A stretch of DNA of 64,000 nucleotides from Pedobacter steynii (GTDB taxonomy: Bacteria > Bacteroidota > Bacteroidia > Sphingobacteriales > Sphingobacteriaceae), in the NCBI RefSeq assembly GCF_900103665.1, contig NZ_FNGY01000002.1, positions 682,001-746,000 on the forward strand, written 5' to 3'. How positions within the stretch are numbered: the first letter of the stretch is position 1; each line of letters starts with the position of its first letter. Under the pieces are notes generated by a model, which was not told where the DNA came from, did not search any database, and saw nothing but the letters and a program-made list of their open reading frames with translations. Shown here in pieces: positions 16,344-25,114 of the stretch. The translations under genes and the position numbers were made by a program.

Positions 16344-16378
16344 AAGCCTTTAGATCGTAAAATTTAGAGGCTTTTTTG
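16344..16378 (+). terminator. tRNA-type terminator hairpin, copy 3 of 3
   Basis: AAGCCTTTAGATC, GTAA loop and a diverged 3' arm with two G-T pairs, followed by TTTTTT. The stop codon and last codons of the ATPase gene on the other strand lie inside its 3' arm. Confidence 0.75.
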
Positions 16379-17713
16379 TAACCAATCAATATATTCTTCT
16401 ATTCTTCCTGCCAGGTAAAAGGGTAAATTTAGTAAGGTATATTCTTTTCCATTTGACGTGCTTATCTTATCTATTTTTAATTGACCACCATAAATTCTTA
16501 TGGCGAATGCATGCGTAGTAGCATCCATAAAAGCATGTAAAGACTTTAATGTCCCTGTCGCGCCAGATTTAACTTCAATAGGTATAATAATGCTATTATA
16601 AGACATCACAAAATCAACTTCAGCAGTAGAATTTGGCTTTTCTCTTACCCAAAAATGTAATTCATTTAATATATTATATTTTGTAGCTAATAATTCCTGT
16701 CCCACAATGTGCTCTGCAATCTTGCCTTTATAAACTGTGTCTATATCTTTTGTAAGGATCAGTTCTTTTTGTAATCCAGCAAAGAAGTTTAACATACCGG
16801 TGTCGAGTACATGAAGGCGTGGGGATTTTTTCTTGTCTGGCAAGAGAGGAACAGCGGTGCTGGTGGTTGGGTAGACGAGTTGAATCAACATTACTTTTTG
16901 TAGTGTTTGCATAGCTTCGCTAACTTCTCTTGATCCATAGTTTGAGTTGCCAAAGCCTTGAAATTTGATGCGGTTACCAGCTTCAAGGAAACTGGTGCTG
17001 ATAATGTGTCTTATGATTTGAACCAGATTGTTATTCCGGCCATATTTCTCAACATCTTCTATGTATGAATATATCAATGACTGGTATACTTCTCCCAAGG
17101 TAAGGAGGTTTTTATTGGCGACATAATGTCTAATCACCTCAGGCATACCACCAATAAGCGTATAGGTATGAAATAAATTAAGTAATTTGGAGTGCGTAAA
17201 ATCTTTTATGGGTATTTCTTTTAAAGCCTTTGCAGCCTGGTCTTCATTTAATGCAAGTAAAAATTCATGAAATGAAACGGTTCTCAGAATTTTGTATTCT
17301 ACACGGCCAACAGGGATTTTCGTTTGGCCATTGATTGCTGTTTCTAAAAGAGAACCTGCTGCTATAACATTTAAGGATGGTATTTTTTCATAGAAATAAC
17401 GAAGCATATTTAAAGCTCCTGGTACTTCTTGTATTTCATCTATAAACAGTAATGTGTTTTTTAAATTGGCTATGTCCTTATTAAAAAGGAAAAATATTTG
17501 CTGAGTCAGTTGTTCTACTCTGCCATAGTCAGTGAAATCAAGCGAATTATCTGTTAGTTCTAAATTTAAGTAAATATATTGTTCATAATGTTCCGAAAAC
17601 ATATTGACAACAGTAGTTTTACCTACCTGTCTGGCCCCCCTTAGTAACAGTGGTTTGCGTCCAGGGTTGTTTTTCCATTTAATCAGCTCGTCAATTATGT
17701 CTCTTTTAAACAT
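16364..17713 (-). CDS. AAA_14/DUF4143-type ATPase
   Basis: A 449-residue protein of the large prokaryotic AAA_14-DUF4143 family. Walker A is GARQVGKT (residues 26-33), Walker B is LLFIDE (88-93), and the sensor region is NVIAAGSLLE. The C-terminal DUF4143 half contains HVLDTGMLNFFAGLQKELIL and the nuclease-like EVDFVMSYNSIIIPIEVKSG (E-V-D ... E-V-K), a PD-(D/E)xK-type pattern. Such proteins are common in accessory regions; their role is unknown. The last six codons overlap a copy of the tRNA terminator, so the 3' end was formed at the island junction. Three phased repeats lie upstream. Confidence 0.9.
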   Translation of the reverse strand: MFKRDIIDELIKWKNNPGRKPLLLRGARQVGKTTVVNMFSEHYEQYIYLNLELTDNSLDFTDYGRVEQLTQQIFFLFNKDIANLKNTLLFIDEIQEVPGALNMLRYFYEKIPSLNVIAAGSLLETAINGQTKIPVGRVEYKILRTVSFHEFLLALNEDQAAKALKEIPIKDFTHSKLLNLFHTYTLIGGMPEVIRHYVANKNLLTLGEVYQSLIYSYIEDVEKYGRNNNLVQIIRHIISTSFLEAGNRIKFQGFGNSNYGSREVSEAMQTLQKVMLIQLVYPTTSTAVPLLPDKKKSPRLHVLDTGMLNFFAGLQKELILTKDIDTVYKGKIAEHIVGQELLATKYNILNELHFWVREKPNSTAEVDFVMSYNSIIIPIEVKSGATGTLKSLHAFMDATTHAFAIRIYGGQLKIDKISTSNGKEYTLLNLPFYLAGRIEEYIDWLQKSL

Positions 17714-17724
17714 GATCTAATATG

Positions 17725-17810
17725 TTTTGTAATATTTATAGGGTAAAATTAATTAAAATTTGTAACATTTATAGGGTTGTTTTTGCGTGATTTTGTAATG
17801 TTTATAGGGT
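17725..17810 (-). promoter_or_regulatory. three 20-bp direct repeats at exact 33-bp spacing upstream of the ATPase gene
   Basis: TTTTGTAATATTTATAGGGT (17725), ATTTGTAACATTTATAGGGT (17758) and TTTTGTAATGTTTATAGGGT (17791) are each 33 bases apart, three helical turns. On the minus strand they read ACCCTATAAAyrTTACAAA and the nearest ends 12 bases before the ATPase ATG. This looks like an operator array for a repeated or oligomeric binder. Confidence 0.75.
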
Positions 17811-17910
17811 GTTTTTGAAAAATCTGTCTCAAATAATGTCCCCATTAGACTTTCATGCAATGGCTTACCTACTATAGAAAATATTGTTTAATTATTCAAA
17901 TCAATAAAAA

Positions 17911-17972
17911 ATGAAACCATCATGAGTTTACACTCGAAAAACGGAATGAATAAAAACTCATGATGGCTTCAT
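17911..17972. repeat. 19-bp inverted repeat with 24-base spacer
   Basis: ATGAAACCATCATGAGTTT and, 24 bases on, its complement with one mismatch. There is no T-run, so it is not an ordinary terminator. It could be a relic of a small transposable element or an operator. The rest of the gap up to 18148 shows no gene. Confidence 0.7.
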
Positions 17973-18148
17973 AACAATTAAAAAACGGTGTATAAAAGAT
18001 TCCTACTGGGCCAAAAATGGCTTAAAGTGTAAAATATTCTCCCATATTAAATAGGATTGTCACCATAATATGTCGATTGAATCTTTCAAATTTACACTGT
18101 TGTGCCCTAAAGGCCAATACCTAAACCTAACCAAATGATCTAACCAAA

Positions 18149-19711
18149 ATGAAAAAAACATCGCTATTGTTATGCTTGCCACTTTTTTTTGCAGCTTGTA
18201 AGAAGAATAACTCCCAGACAGAGGCCATTGATACGAACTCTAAAACCGTAGCCCTGGATACTGGCTTTACAAGTAACCACCTCTATAATTTAAATGTCGT
18301 TTATTTCGTGCCGACGGATAACCCGGCTAAACCAGAATATGAACGTCGTTTAAGCGACATCATGCTGTCAGCACAGACGTATTATGGCAATCAGATGAAG
18401 GCCAACGGCTATGGATTTAAGACCTTTGGTCTATTGACCAACCCGGGTAAAACCAGGATTAAAATTGTAACCATATCTGCAAAATATACTTACGACAAGT
18501 ATACTACAGATCATTTAAGCGACATCCTGGCTGAAGTGGAAGCCTATTTTACAGCCCACCCTGGCGAAAAAACAGGTGAACACAATCTGATCATCAGTCC
18601 CTCTATACCAAGTGGCGTCGGTAATCCGTATGTAGGTTACGGAAGAAACTGTTTTTGGCCCGATAGGGGAGAAGAAGTGACCAGTACCACCGGACTTGGA
18701 GGATTAATGCATGAGTTAGGGCATGGCTTAAATTTACCTCACAACAGACAGCGGGAGTCAAGGATAAATGACCCTAACTACGGAACTTCCCTGATGGGGA
18801 GTGGCAATGGAACCTATGGAAGAACTCCTACCTTTCTTACTGAAGCCGATTGTGCGATCTTAAATACCAATCAGATTTTTCAAACTACCACATCCATCAC
18901 TTATTATGGAGCGGTAACAGCGAAGATCAAAAGAATGTATGCTTCTTATTCAGCTGCTAAAGGAGCCATTATTGCTTCGGGCAGATTTACCAGTAGCGTT
19001 CCGGTTACCGATATTGCCTATTACCTGGATCCCAATCAGAATAATGAAGGAGTGGGAGTGAATAAAGACTATAATGCAGTAACCTGGAGCACAAAAGTAA
19101 TAGGAACGGATAGTTTTTATGTGGAATTACCGATGACTGAAATGAACAATACCTATAAAGCCAACAATCCGGCAGAATTAAAAGTAAAACTGGTTCACGA
19201 AAACGGGAAGGTTACCAATACGACTTTTAATTTTAACTTTTTGAATAATATCCCGGTGATCAATATTGCCCCATCCGGATTTGATAAAAGTGAATGGACG
19301 GTGATTGATTTTAGTTCGCAGGAAACTGTAACAGAGAGCAAACCCGCCAGTTCCATGATAGATGACGATGTCAATACCTTTTGGTTTGCTAAGTACTCCT
19401 CCCCGGCAGGAGTTTTGCCCCATTATGTTACGATTGACCTGTCGCGTAGCACTACTGCCGACGGTTTTACCATCCTGCTGCGATCGGGCGCATACCGTGC
19501 TGTGAAAGACGTGGAGATCCTGACCAGTTCAGACCATCAGACCTGGACCTCTGCTGGTAATTATGTCGTACCAAAGGTCGACATTGAATCTAAAATTCCT
19601 TTCGGCTCTTCTAAAACGTTCCGGTATTTCAAAATTATGGTGAAGTCTAATTATGATACCGTTGAACCAAATAAATCATGTATTGCAGAACTAGGACTGT
19701 ATAAAAACTAG
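18149..19711 (+). CDS. secreted zinc metalloprotease lipoprotein with C-terminal discoidin (F5/8 type C) domain
   Basis: A 520-residue lipoprotein (lipobox ending at Cys17, FFAAC). The metalloprotease part has the zinc motif HELGHGLNLPH (His188, Glu189, His192, His198) and a Met-turn-like SLMG near residue 216, so it is a metzincin-type enzyme. An Ig-like part follows, and residues about 380-520 form an F5/8 type C (discoidin) domain: SSQETVTESKPASSMIDDDV and PHYVTIDLSRSTTADGF. The discoidin module usually binds glycans, so glycoprotein or mucin-like substrates are likely (inference). It lies 28 bases upstream of the DUF1080 gene on the same strand and probably shares its transcript. Confidence 0.85.
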   Translation: MKKTSLLLCLPLFFAACKKNNSQTEAIDTNSKTVALDTGFTSNHLYNLNVVYFVPTDNPAKPEYERRLSDIMLSAQTYYGNQMKANGYGFKTFGLLTNPGKTRIKIVTISAKYTYDKYTTDHLSDILAEVEAYFTAHPGEKTGEHNLIISPSIPSGVGNPYVGYGRNCFWPDRGEEVTSTTGLGGLMHELGHGLNLPHNRQRESRINDPNYGTSLMGSGNGTYGRTPTFLTEADCAILNTNQIFQTTTSITYYGAVTAKIKRMYASYSAAKGAIIASGRFTSSVPVTDIAYYLDPNQNNEGVGVNKDYNAVTWSTKVIGTDSFYVELPMTEMNNTYKANNPAELKVKLVHENGKVTNTTFNFNFLNNIPVINIAPSGFDKSEWTVIDFSSQETVTESKPASSMIDDDVNTFWFAKYSSPAGVLPHYVTIDLSRSTTADGFTILLRSGAYRAVKDVEILTSSDHQTWTSAGNYVVPKVDIESKIPFGSSKTFRYFKIMVKSNYDTVEPNKSCIAELGLYKN

Positions 19712-19739
19712 TTGAACAAATAAACAATTAAACACACAA

Positions 19740-21107
19740 ATGAAACAAATCTTAACTATCTTCTTTTTACTTATTGTATTCAACGCTGGTGCACAGTCAA
19801 ACAACTGGCAGTCATTGTTTGATGGCAAAACACTTAACGGCTGGAAACAGATGACCGGCTCAGCCAGCTATACCGTGAAAAACGGCATGATCGTCGGCAC
19901 CACAACTGCAAAGTCACCTAACTCGTTCCTTGCATGTGAACAGCGCTTTACCGGCGATTTTGTATTGGAGCTGGAAGCCATGATGACCGATACGAGCACC
20001 AATTCAGGTGTACAGTTCAAAAGTAACTTTGATGCCGCGGCGAATAATGGGAAGGGATTGATATATGGCTATCAGTACGAATTCGATCCTTCTGCCCGTA
20101 AATGGAGCGGTGGTATCTATGAGGAAGGCAGAAGAAGCTGGCTTTACCCGGTGTCGAACAATCCAAAGGGGCAGTTATTTTTAGCACCAAATGTTTTTCA
20201 CAAGGTCCGCATAGAATGTATCGGTAATACCGTAAAAACCTGGCTGGATGATCAACCTGTTTCTTACCTGGTGGATTCACTAACTGCCAATCAGGGTATA
20301 ATTGCCCTGCAGGTACATGGTATCGGCCGGCCGGAACATGCCGGGATCAATATTTTCTGGAAGAATATCCGTATCCAGACCAAAAACATAAAGCCGCTTG
20401 CTTTTCCAAAAGGTATTTATGTAACTAACCTCGTTGCAAATAGCCTTTCGGGCTATGAAAAGGAGAGTGGTTGGAAATTATTGTTTGATGGCAAGCGTAC
20501 CAATGGCTGGGTTGGTGCCTATAAACAGACTTTTCCTGATCAGGGCTGGGCAGTAAAAAATGGCCTCTTGAGCGTATTGCCATCAAATGGCGACGAATCG
20601 GCAAATGGGGGAGACATTGTAACCAAACAACAGTATGCCGCATTCGACCTTTCATTCGATTTTAAATTAAGCAAAGGCGCAAACAGCGGTTTTAAGTATT
20701 TTGTAACCTTAAAAGAAAACAACAGTGGCTCTGCCATAGGGCTTGAATATCAGTTGCTTGATGATAATTTACATCCTGACGCTAAACTGGGCAGGGATGG
20801 TAACCGTACGCTTGGCTCTTTATACGATCTGATCAAAGCGAAAAAGGCAGAACGCTACTTCAATCAGCCAGGAAACTGGAATACCGGGCGTGTAGTTGTT
20901 TATCCCGATAACCATGTTGAGCATTACCTGAACGGTGTGAAAGTATTGGCGTACGACCGCGGATCGCAGGCTTTCCGTGATCTGGTTGAGCTGAGCAAAT
21001 ACAAGGTATGGCCAGGTTTTGGCGAAGCACAAAAAGGACATATCTTAATACAGGACCATGGCAACGGAGTAAGCTTCAGGAGCATTAAAATCAGGGAGCT
21101 TAGATAA
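19740..21107 (+). CDS. secreted protein with two DUF1080 (3-keto-disaccharide hydrolase-type) domains
   Basis: A 455-residue exported protein (signal peptide ending NAGAQS) built of two DUF1080 modules: the first starts at LFDGKTLNGWKQMTG (about residue 26), the second at LFDGKRTNGWVGAY (about residue 247). Each has the concanavalin-like pattern with TNSGVQFKS or ANSGFKYFVT. DUF1080 proteins cleave 3-keto glycosides made by sugar-3-oxidising enzymes. The next gene is a Gfo/Idh/MocA oxidoreductase, which fits this pathway. The double-module arrangement means two active sites or one catalytic and one binding copy; this cannot be decided by eye. Confidence 0.85.
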   Translation: MKQILTIFFLLIVFNAGAQSNNWQSLFDGKTLNGWKQMTGSASYTVKNGMIVGTTTAKSPNSFLACEQRFTGDFVLELEAMMTDTSTNSGVQFKSNFDAAANNGKGLIYGYQYEFDPSARKWSGGIYEEGRRSWLYPVSNNPKGQLFLAPNVFHKVRIECIGNTVKTWLDDQPVSYLVDSLTANQGIIALQVHGIGRPEHAGINIFWKNIRIQTKNIKPLAFPKGIYVTNLVANSLSGYEKESGWKLLFDGKRTNGWVGAYKQTFPDQGWAVKNGLLSVLPSNGDESANGGDIVTKQQYAAFDLSFDFKLSKGANSGFKYFVTLKENNSGSAIGLEYQLLDDNLHPDAKLGRDGNRTLGSLYDLIKAKKAERYFNQPGNWNTGRVVVYPDNHVEHYLNGVKVLAYDRGSQAFRDLVELSKYKVWPGFGEAQKGHILIQDHGNGVSFRSIKIRELR

Positions 21108-21151
21108 CAATAACCGATACTTTAATTGATCAACAATAACCATCCTTTTAT

Positions 21152-22582
21152 ATGACCGATAATAACAACTCCAGAAGAAGGTTTTTAACACAGGCTTTAC
21201 TGGCTTCCGCTGCTGCTGCGGCAATGCCAGGTTTTTTATTTGCAAATGGGCAGAAACCTTCCCGTTTTGGTGCTGCCGAAAAAGTAAACCTTGCCTGTAT
21301 TGGCATCGGCAACCGCGGGGCCGACATTATACGTGAGCTCCACAACACCGGACTGGCAAATATTGTAGCCCTGTGTGATGTGGACATGGAAGCGCCGCAT
21401 ACCCTGGCCATTCTGAAAATGTTCCCTAATGTGCCGCGTTTTAAAGATTTCAGGCAGATGTTCGATAAAATGGGCAGCCAGATTGAAGCGGTTTCTATTG
21501 GTACGCCCGATTTCTCGCATTTTCCGATTACGATGATGGCGATAGGCCTTGGCAAACATGTGTACGTCGAAAAACCGATGGCCCGCACATTCAATGAAGT
21601 GGAACTGATGATGAAAGCGGCAAAGAAAAATCCGAAAGTGGTCACCCAGATGGGTAATCAGGGGCATTCGGAAGCCAACTATTTCCAGTATCAATCATGG
21701 GTAGAAGCAGGCATCATTAAAGATGTTACCGCCATTACCGCACACATGAATATGCCGAGGCGCTGGCATGGCTGGGATACGAAGATCACTTCGTTCCCAC
21801 CAGCAGAAACGCTGCCAGATACCCTTGACTGGAATGTTTGGCAAATGCAGAGCCAGGGACACCAGTTTAATAAAGATTTTGTGAACGGGCAGTGGCGCTG
21901 CTGGTTCGATTTTGGCATGGGCGCTTTAGGCGATTGGGGCGCACATATCCTCGATACTTCGCACCAGTTTCTTGATCTTGGCCTTCCTTATGAGGTGGAC
22001 CCGATAAAGTTGGATGGACACAATAACTTTTTCTACCCGATGTCCTCCACACTTTCGTTCAAGTTTCCCAAACGTGGCAACATGCCGCCCGTTGAAGTGA
22101 AGTGGTACGATGGAATTGACAATCTTCCGCCAATACCGGCCGGGTACGGTATACAAGGGCTTGATCCCAACATTCCACCACCAAGTAATGGCGCTATCAC
22201 TGCCGCTAAACTAAATCCAGGTAAAATTATTTACAGCAAAGAGCTCACATTTAAGGGTGGTTCGCATGGCAGTACATTGTCCATTATTCCTGAAGAAAAA
22301 GCAAAAGAAATGGCTTCCGGCTTGCCGGTTGTCCCTCAAAGTCCGTCCAATCACTTTGCCAATTTCCTGAAAGCATGTAAGGGAGAAGAGCAGACACGTT
22401 CGTCTTTTGATATTGCAGGGCCGTTAAGCCAGGTATTCTGCCTTGGCGTACTGGCACAGTGGACAGGAGAAAAAATAGTTTTCGACAGAAAAAAGAAGAA
22501 AATTACCAGTAGTAGAAATGCAAACGAACTGCTGATCGGGCCTCCACCGCGTAAAGGATGGGAACAGTATTATAAAGTATAA
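21152..22582 (+). CDS. Tat-exported Gfo/Idh/MocA-family oxidoreductase
   Basis: A 476-residue protein with a twin-arginine signal (SRRRFL, residues 7-12, then an Ala-rich stretch), so it is folded in the cytoplasm with its cofactor and exported. Residues about 45-165 are the NAD(P)-binding Rossmann domain (KVNLACIGIGNRGADIIREL, HVYVEKPMARTFNEVELM), where E-K-P is the family hallmark. The C-terminal part is the GFO_IDH_MocA C domain. Enzymes of this group oxidise or reduce sugars at C3. Directly following the DUF1080 protein (45 bases), it should work in periplasmic 3-keto-glycoside turnover. Confidence 0.9.
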   Translation: MTDNNNSRRRFLTQALLASAAAAAMPGFLFANGQKPSRFGAAEKVNLACIGIGNRGADIIRELHNTGLANIVALCDVDMEAPHTLAILKMFPNVPRFKDFRQMFDKMGSQIEAVSIGTPDFSHFPITMMAIGLGKHVYVEKPMARTFNEVELMMKAAKKNPKVVTQMGNQGHSEANYFQYQSWVEAGIIKDVTAITAHMNMPRRWHGWDTKITSFPPAETLPDTLDWNVWQMQSQGHQFNKDFVNGQWRCWFDFGMGALGDWGAHILDTSHQFLDLGLPYEVDPIKLDGHNNFFYPMSSTLSFKFPKRGNMPPVEVKWYDGIDNLPPIPAGYGIQGLDPNIPPPSNGAITAAKLNPGKIIYSKELTFKGGSHGSTLSIIPEEKAKEMASGLPVVPQSPSNHFANFLKACKGEEQTRSSFDIAGPLSQVFCLGVLAQWTGEKIVFDRKKKKITSSRNANELLIGPPPRKGWEQYYKV

Positions 22583-22613
22583 AAGATAGATATTATCGGC
22601 ATTTGTTTGTTGA

Positions 22614-22706
22614 GCTTTCAATTTCAGCACTAAAAAAGAAGGCGATAACGGCTATGCCGATTTTAACTGGTTTCACTTTAAAGGAGAAAATCATCTGCTT
22701 AATTAA
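22614..22706 (+). pseudogene. C-terminal remnant, possibly of a GH43-like glycosidase
   Basis: A frame without start encodes STKKEGDNGYADFNWFHFKG and a few more residues before a stop. GYADFxWFxF is the kind of ending seen in secreted GH43-like glycosidases with a DUF1349-type domain. It lies 32 bases after the oxidoreductase gene and is probably the rest of a deleted neighbour. The family call is tentative. Confidence 0.4.
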
Positions 22707-22823
22707 CTATTAAATGAAAAAACACCCCGAAACGGAATTTGATGTATATCAAATGAATTCATATCTATTAATTGGAGATTTGACCTAAATTATTTAACCA
22801 GGTTATTTAAATAGGTCTATGCA

Positions 22824-23366
22824 ATGATCGTAAAGGCAAGAAAAGATGCTCCCGAAAATTCACAAATACGCAGTCAGATATTTGACTATTGGGACTGCTT
22901 TCAGGGAGTTTTGATAGAGAAAGGAAACCGGGCGACACCGTCTCAAATCTGTATAGCCTTTTTAACTTCTGTTAGAGAATTGACGCAAAAATTACTTCTT
23001 GTAAAGCATAAAGTATTTTCCTTTGCAGGTGGCAAAGCGGCCGAGGCCAATACGATGCCGGATTTGAATACTTTTAATTATCAGACAGGGGAGCAATTAG
23101 GATTATTGAAAGTATTTTATCGGAATGAGGATGAAATACTCTTAGGTGCTAACACCAAAAGGATTAATTTAAGGATTTCACTGTTTCTGGAAGAGGTACA
23201 GACTGAGCCGCAACGAAGCCTTTCGTTTACTACAACTGTTGTATATAATGATTTTTTTGGAAGGATCATCTTTTTTCTTATTAAGCCTTTGCATAAAATT
23301 TTGGCCAGGTATTTATTAAAATCAATGATCGAAAAAATACAACATTTGGGGATACCTAATAACTAA
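22824..23366 (+). CDS. DUF2867-like protein
   Basis: A 180-residue protein. The end YNDFFGRIIFFLIKPLHKIL followed by ARYLLKSMIEKI matches the C-terminus of DUF2867 proteins, a SRPBCC-like family often fused or next to NAD-binding proteins. The N-terminal FDYWDCFQGVLIEKG and the middle LGLLKVFYRNEDEILLGA also suit that fold. Function is unknown; a hydrophobic ligand pocket is expected from the fold. It is monocistronic and convergent with the DJ-1/PfpI gene. Confidence 0.6.
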   Translation: MIVKARKDAPENSQIRSQIFDYWDCFQGVLIEKGNRATPSQICIAFLTSVRELTQKLLLVKHKVFSFAGGKAAEANTMPDLNTFNYQTGEQLGLLKVFYRNEDEILLGANTKRINLRISLFLEEVQTEPQRSLSFTTTVVYNDFFGRIIFFLIKPLHKILARYLLKSMIEKIQHLGIPNN

Positions 23367-23392
23367 CGATAGATAAAACCTGAATTTTAATT

Positions 23393-24517
23393 TTATTGCC
23401 CTGGTTTTGCAATGGAAATGGATAACTTCTTTAACGAATTACTTGCTTTTTCGGAGCCAGGATTTTTCTTAAGTACCTCATTGAGTGTAGCTATCGCTTT
23501 AGTTTTATTGCCTGATTTTAAATAGTATTCAGATAACGGAATATAGAGGTCTTCATTAAAGTAATAGGGAATGACTAGCTCGATGATCGCAGTTCCCTTC
23601 TTAATTTTTTCAATATCATCTTTCGCAAACATAGCCTGGTAATAACCATACACGGCTATTAACTCTAAGTCATAATTAAGGCTGTTGTTTTTTAATTCTG
23701 CTTGTGCCAATGTCATATCGCCAAGTACCGCCTTTTTGACCAGCTCCATGCTTAATTCATCCTTGTATTTTGTTCTGTTAACAGGTGTCTTTCCTAAAGA
23801 TTTTATGATTTCCTCTGCAACCAAAGTCGTGGAATAGGGATTTTGTCCTGTGATATAATTACCGTCCTTAAGCATGTTCGGCAACATGGCACCGTCTTTT
23901 TTATATTTTGCTCCTCTAAGAATTAACCGGTCTTCTAATAAAAAAGGGAATTCAGACCCTGTCTTACCAAACATTGCTTCTTCTTCGTTGGAATAACCTG
24001 TGATCAGCTTATTTTCAATTAAATATTTATTGTCTTTTTTGATGTTAGCCAATGCAATTGTTCCATGACAGATGGTAGAAATAATAGATTGCCTGCTGTC
24101 CATATCCAGAATAAAATCTTGTAGCGAAGGATCTACAACCAAATCAAACATCGGGCCTTTTCCACCGACCACATATAAAGCATCATAGTCTTTCGCATGA
24201 AGAATTGAAGTAGGCTTAGTTTGATTGAGCAACTTCATAGCAGAACTGTCCTGCAATACGATTTTATGATATGGTTTGTCTTTGTTGAATTGCCCAGGTT
24301 CTACTTTCCCCCCCTTAGGACTAGCCACTTCAACGACTAGTCCATTAGCTTTGAAAATTTGATATGCCTGAGAAAACTCATCCATATCAAATCCGGGTCT
24401 TGTTTTGCCCATATCCTTTCCATAGCTACTCACGATCATTACTATTTTATTGGTTTTTGTTTGTGCTAAGCTCATTGCAGGAACACAGATGATTAGAATA
24501 AATAGTAATTTTTTCAT
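23393..24517 (-). CDS. exported DJ-1/PfpI-family protein with C-terminal TPR-like tail
   Basis: A 374-residue protein (ATG at 24517; the frame opens nine codons earlier). A signal peptide ends at SLAQ. Residues about 23-255 form a DJ-1/PfpI domain of the Hsp31/HchA-like kind: GGKGPMFDL, the nucleophile elbow STICHGTIALAN with Cys150-His151, and Glu47 in GFDMDEF. The last 100 residues are helical with a TPR-like pattern (DLYIPLSEYYLKSGNKTKAI). Members remove glycation adducts or have chaperone or hydrolase activity. Periplasmic location plus the TPR tail is unusual compared with cytoplasmic DJ-1 proteins. Confidence 0.8.
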   Translation of the reverse strand: MKKLLFILIICVPAMSLAQTKTNKIVMIVSSYGKDMGKTRPGFDMDEFSQAYQIFKANGLVVEVASPKGGKVEPGQFNKDKPYHKIVLQDSSAMKLLNQTKPTSILHAKDYDALYVVGGKGPMFDLVVDPSLQDFILDMDSRQSIISTICHGTIALANIKKDNKYLIENKLITGYSNEEEAMFGKTGSEFPFLLEDRLILRGAKYKKDGAMLPNMLKDGNYITGQNPYSTTLVAEEIIKSLGKTPVNRTKYKDELSMELVKKAVLGDMTLAQAELKNNSLNYDLELIAVYGYYQAMFAKDDIEKIKKGTAIIELVIPYYFNEDLYIPLSEYYLKSGNKTKAIATLNEVLKKNPGSEKASNSLKKLSISIAKPGQ

Positions 24518-24593
24518 TTTTATAATTGGTTTAAATGATTTCATGTAGTTTTTTGCCTTTCAAATCGGAACTTTAGTTTACAGCCGGCAAAAT

Positions 24594-24989
24594 TTAAAAA
24601 ACGATAACCGGCGCAGCTTGAGAAAAACCACCGGAGGGACCGGCAACAGCCTCCATGGCTGTCCCTACCTGAGTGCCACCTCTTTTTATAACAAGTTTAA
24701 CTTTCTGCCCTGCCACACCGCCACCGCCAGATATGGCAATAATAGCTGCCGTTACGCTTTTGGCGTATACTATTTCTTTAGTCCAGGGGAGTGCAGTTAT
24801 CTCATCATTAACCGTGCCGCCTGCTGCGGTAGTGTAAGACGCGATAAGCGATCCGGTAAAATTTCCCGTTACCTCGTACTGGACTGTCCGGGATGAACCG
24901 GCCGAGTCATCAGGTTTTTTGTCGGAATCTTTTTTACAGGAAACCAAGATTGTGGAGGCTGCAAGCAGCGCAAGGATTAACTTTTTCAT
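24594..24989 (-). CDS. small lipoprotein, MmpS-like beta-sandwich
   Basis: A 131-residue lipoprotein (ILVSC, Cys18). The mature part VQYEVTGNFTGSLIASYTTA and LPWTKEIVYAKSVTAAIIAI matches the pattern of the MmpS-like fold (xVxYEVTGxxxxxxITYxxx ... LPWxK), a small secreted beta-sandwich. The C-terminal part is Gly-rich. No binding partner is next to it. Function unknown; many such lipoproteins exist in Pedobacter-like genomes. Confidence 0.65.
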   Translation of the reverse strand: MKKLILALLAASTILVSCKKDSDKKPDDSAGSSRTVQYEVTGNFTGSLIASYTTAAGGTVNDEITALPWTKEIVYAKSVTAAIIAISGGGGVAGQKVKLVIKRGGTQVGTAMEAVAGPSGGFSQAAPVIVF

Positions 24990-25114
24990 AATAAGATTTT
25001 AAATTTTTATACTTTGATGTGATCTGCGTACAAAAATAAAAATGAGAAAGTCCAAACTTCTTGACTTCGGTTAAGAAATGAAATAACTTATTATATTTCA
25101 GATATTTTTTGCTC

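Noticed and set aside
8037..16378. Intact integrative element
   Set aside because: No integrase, relaxase or replication gene lies between the repeats, so only a scar or decayed element can be claimed.
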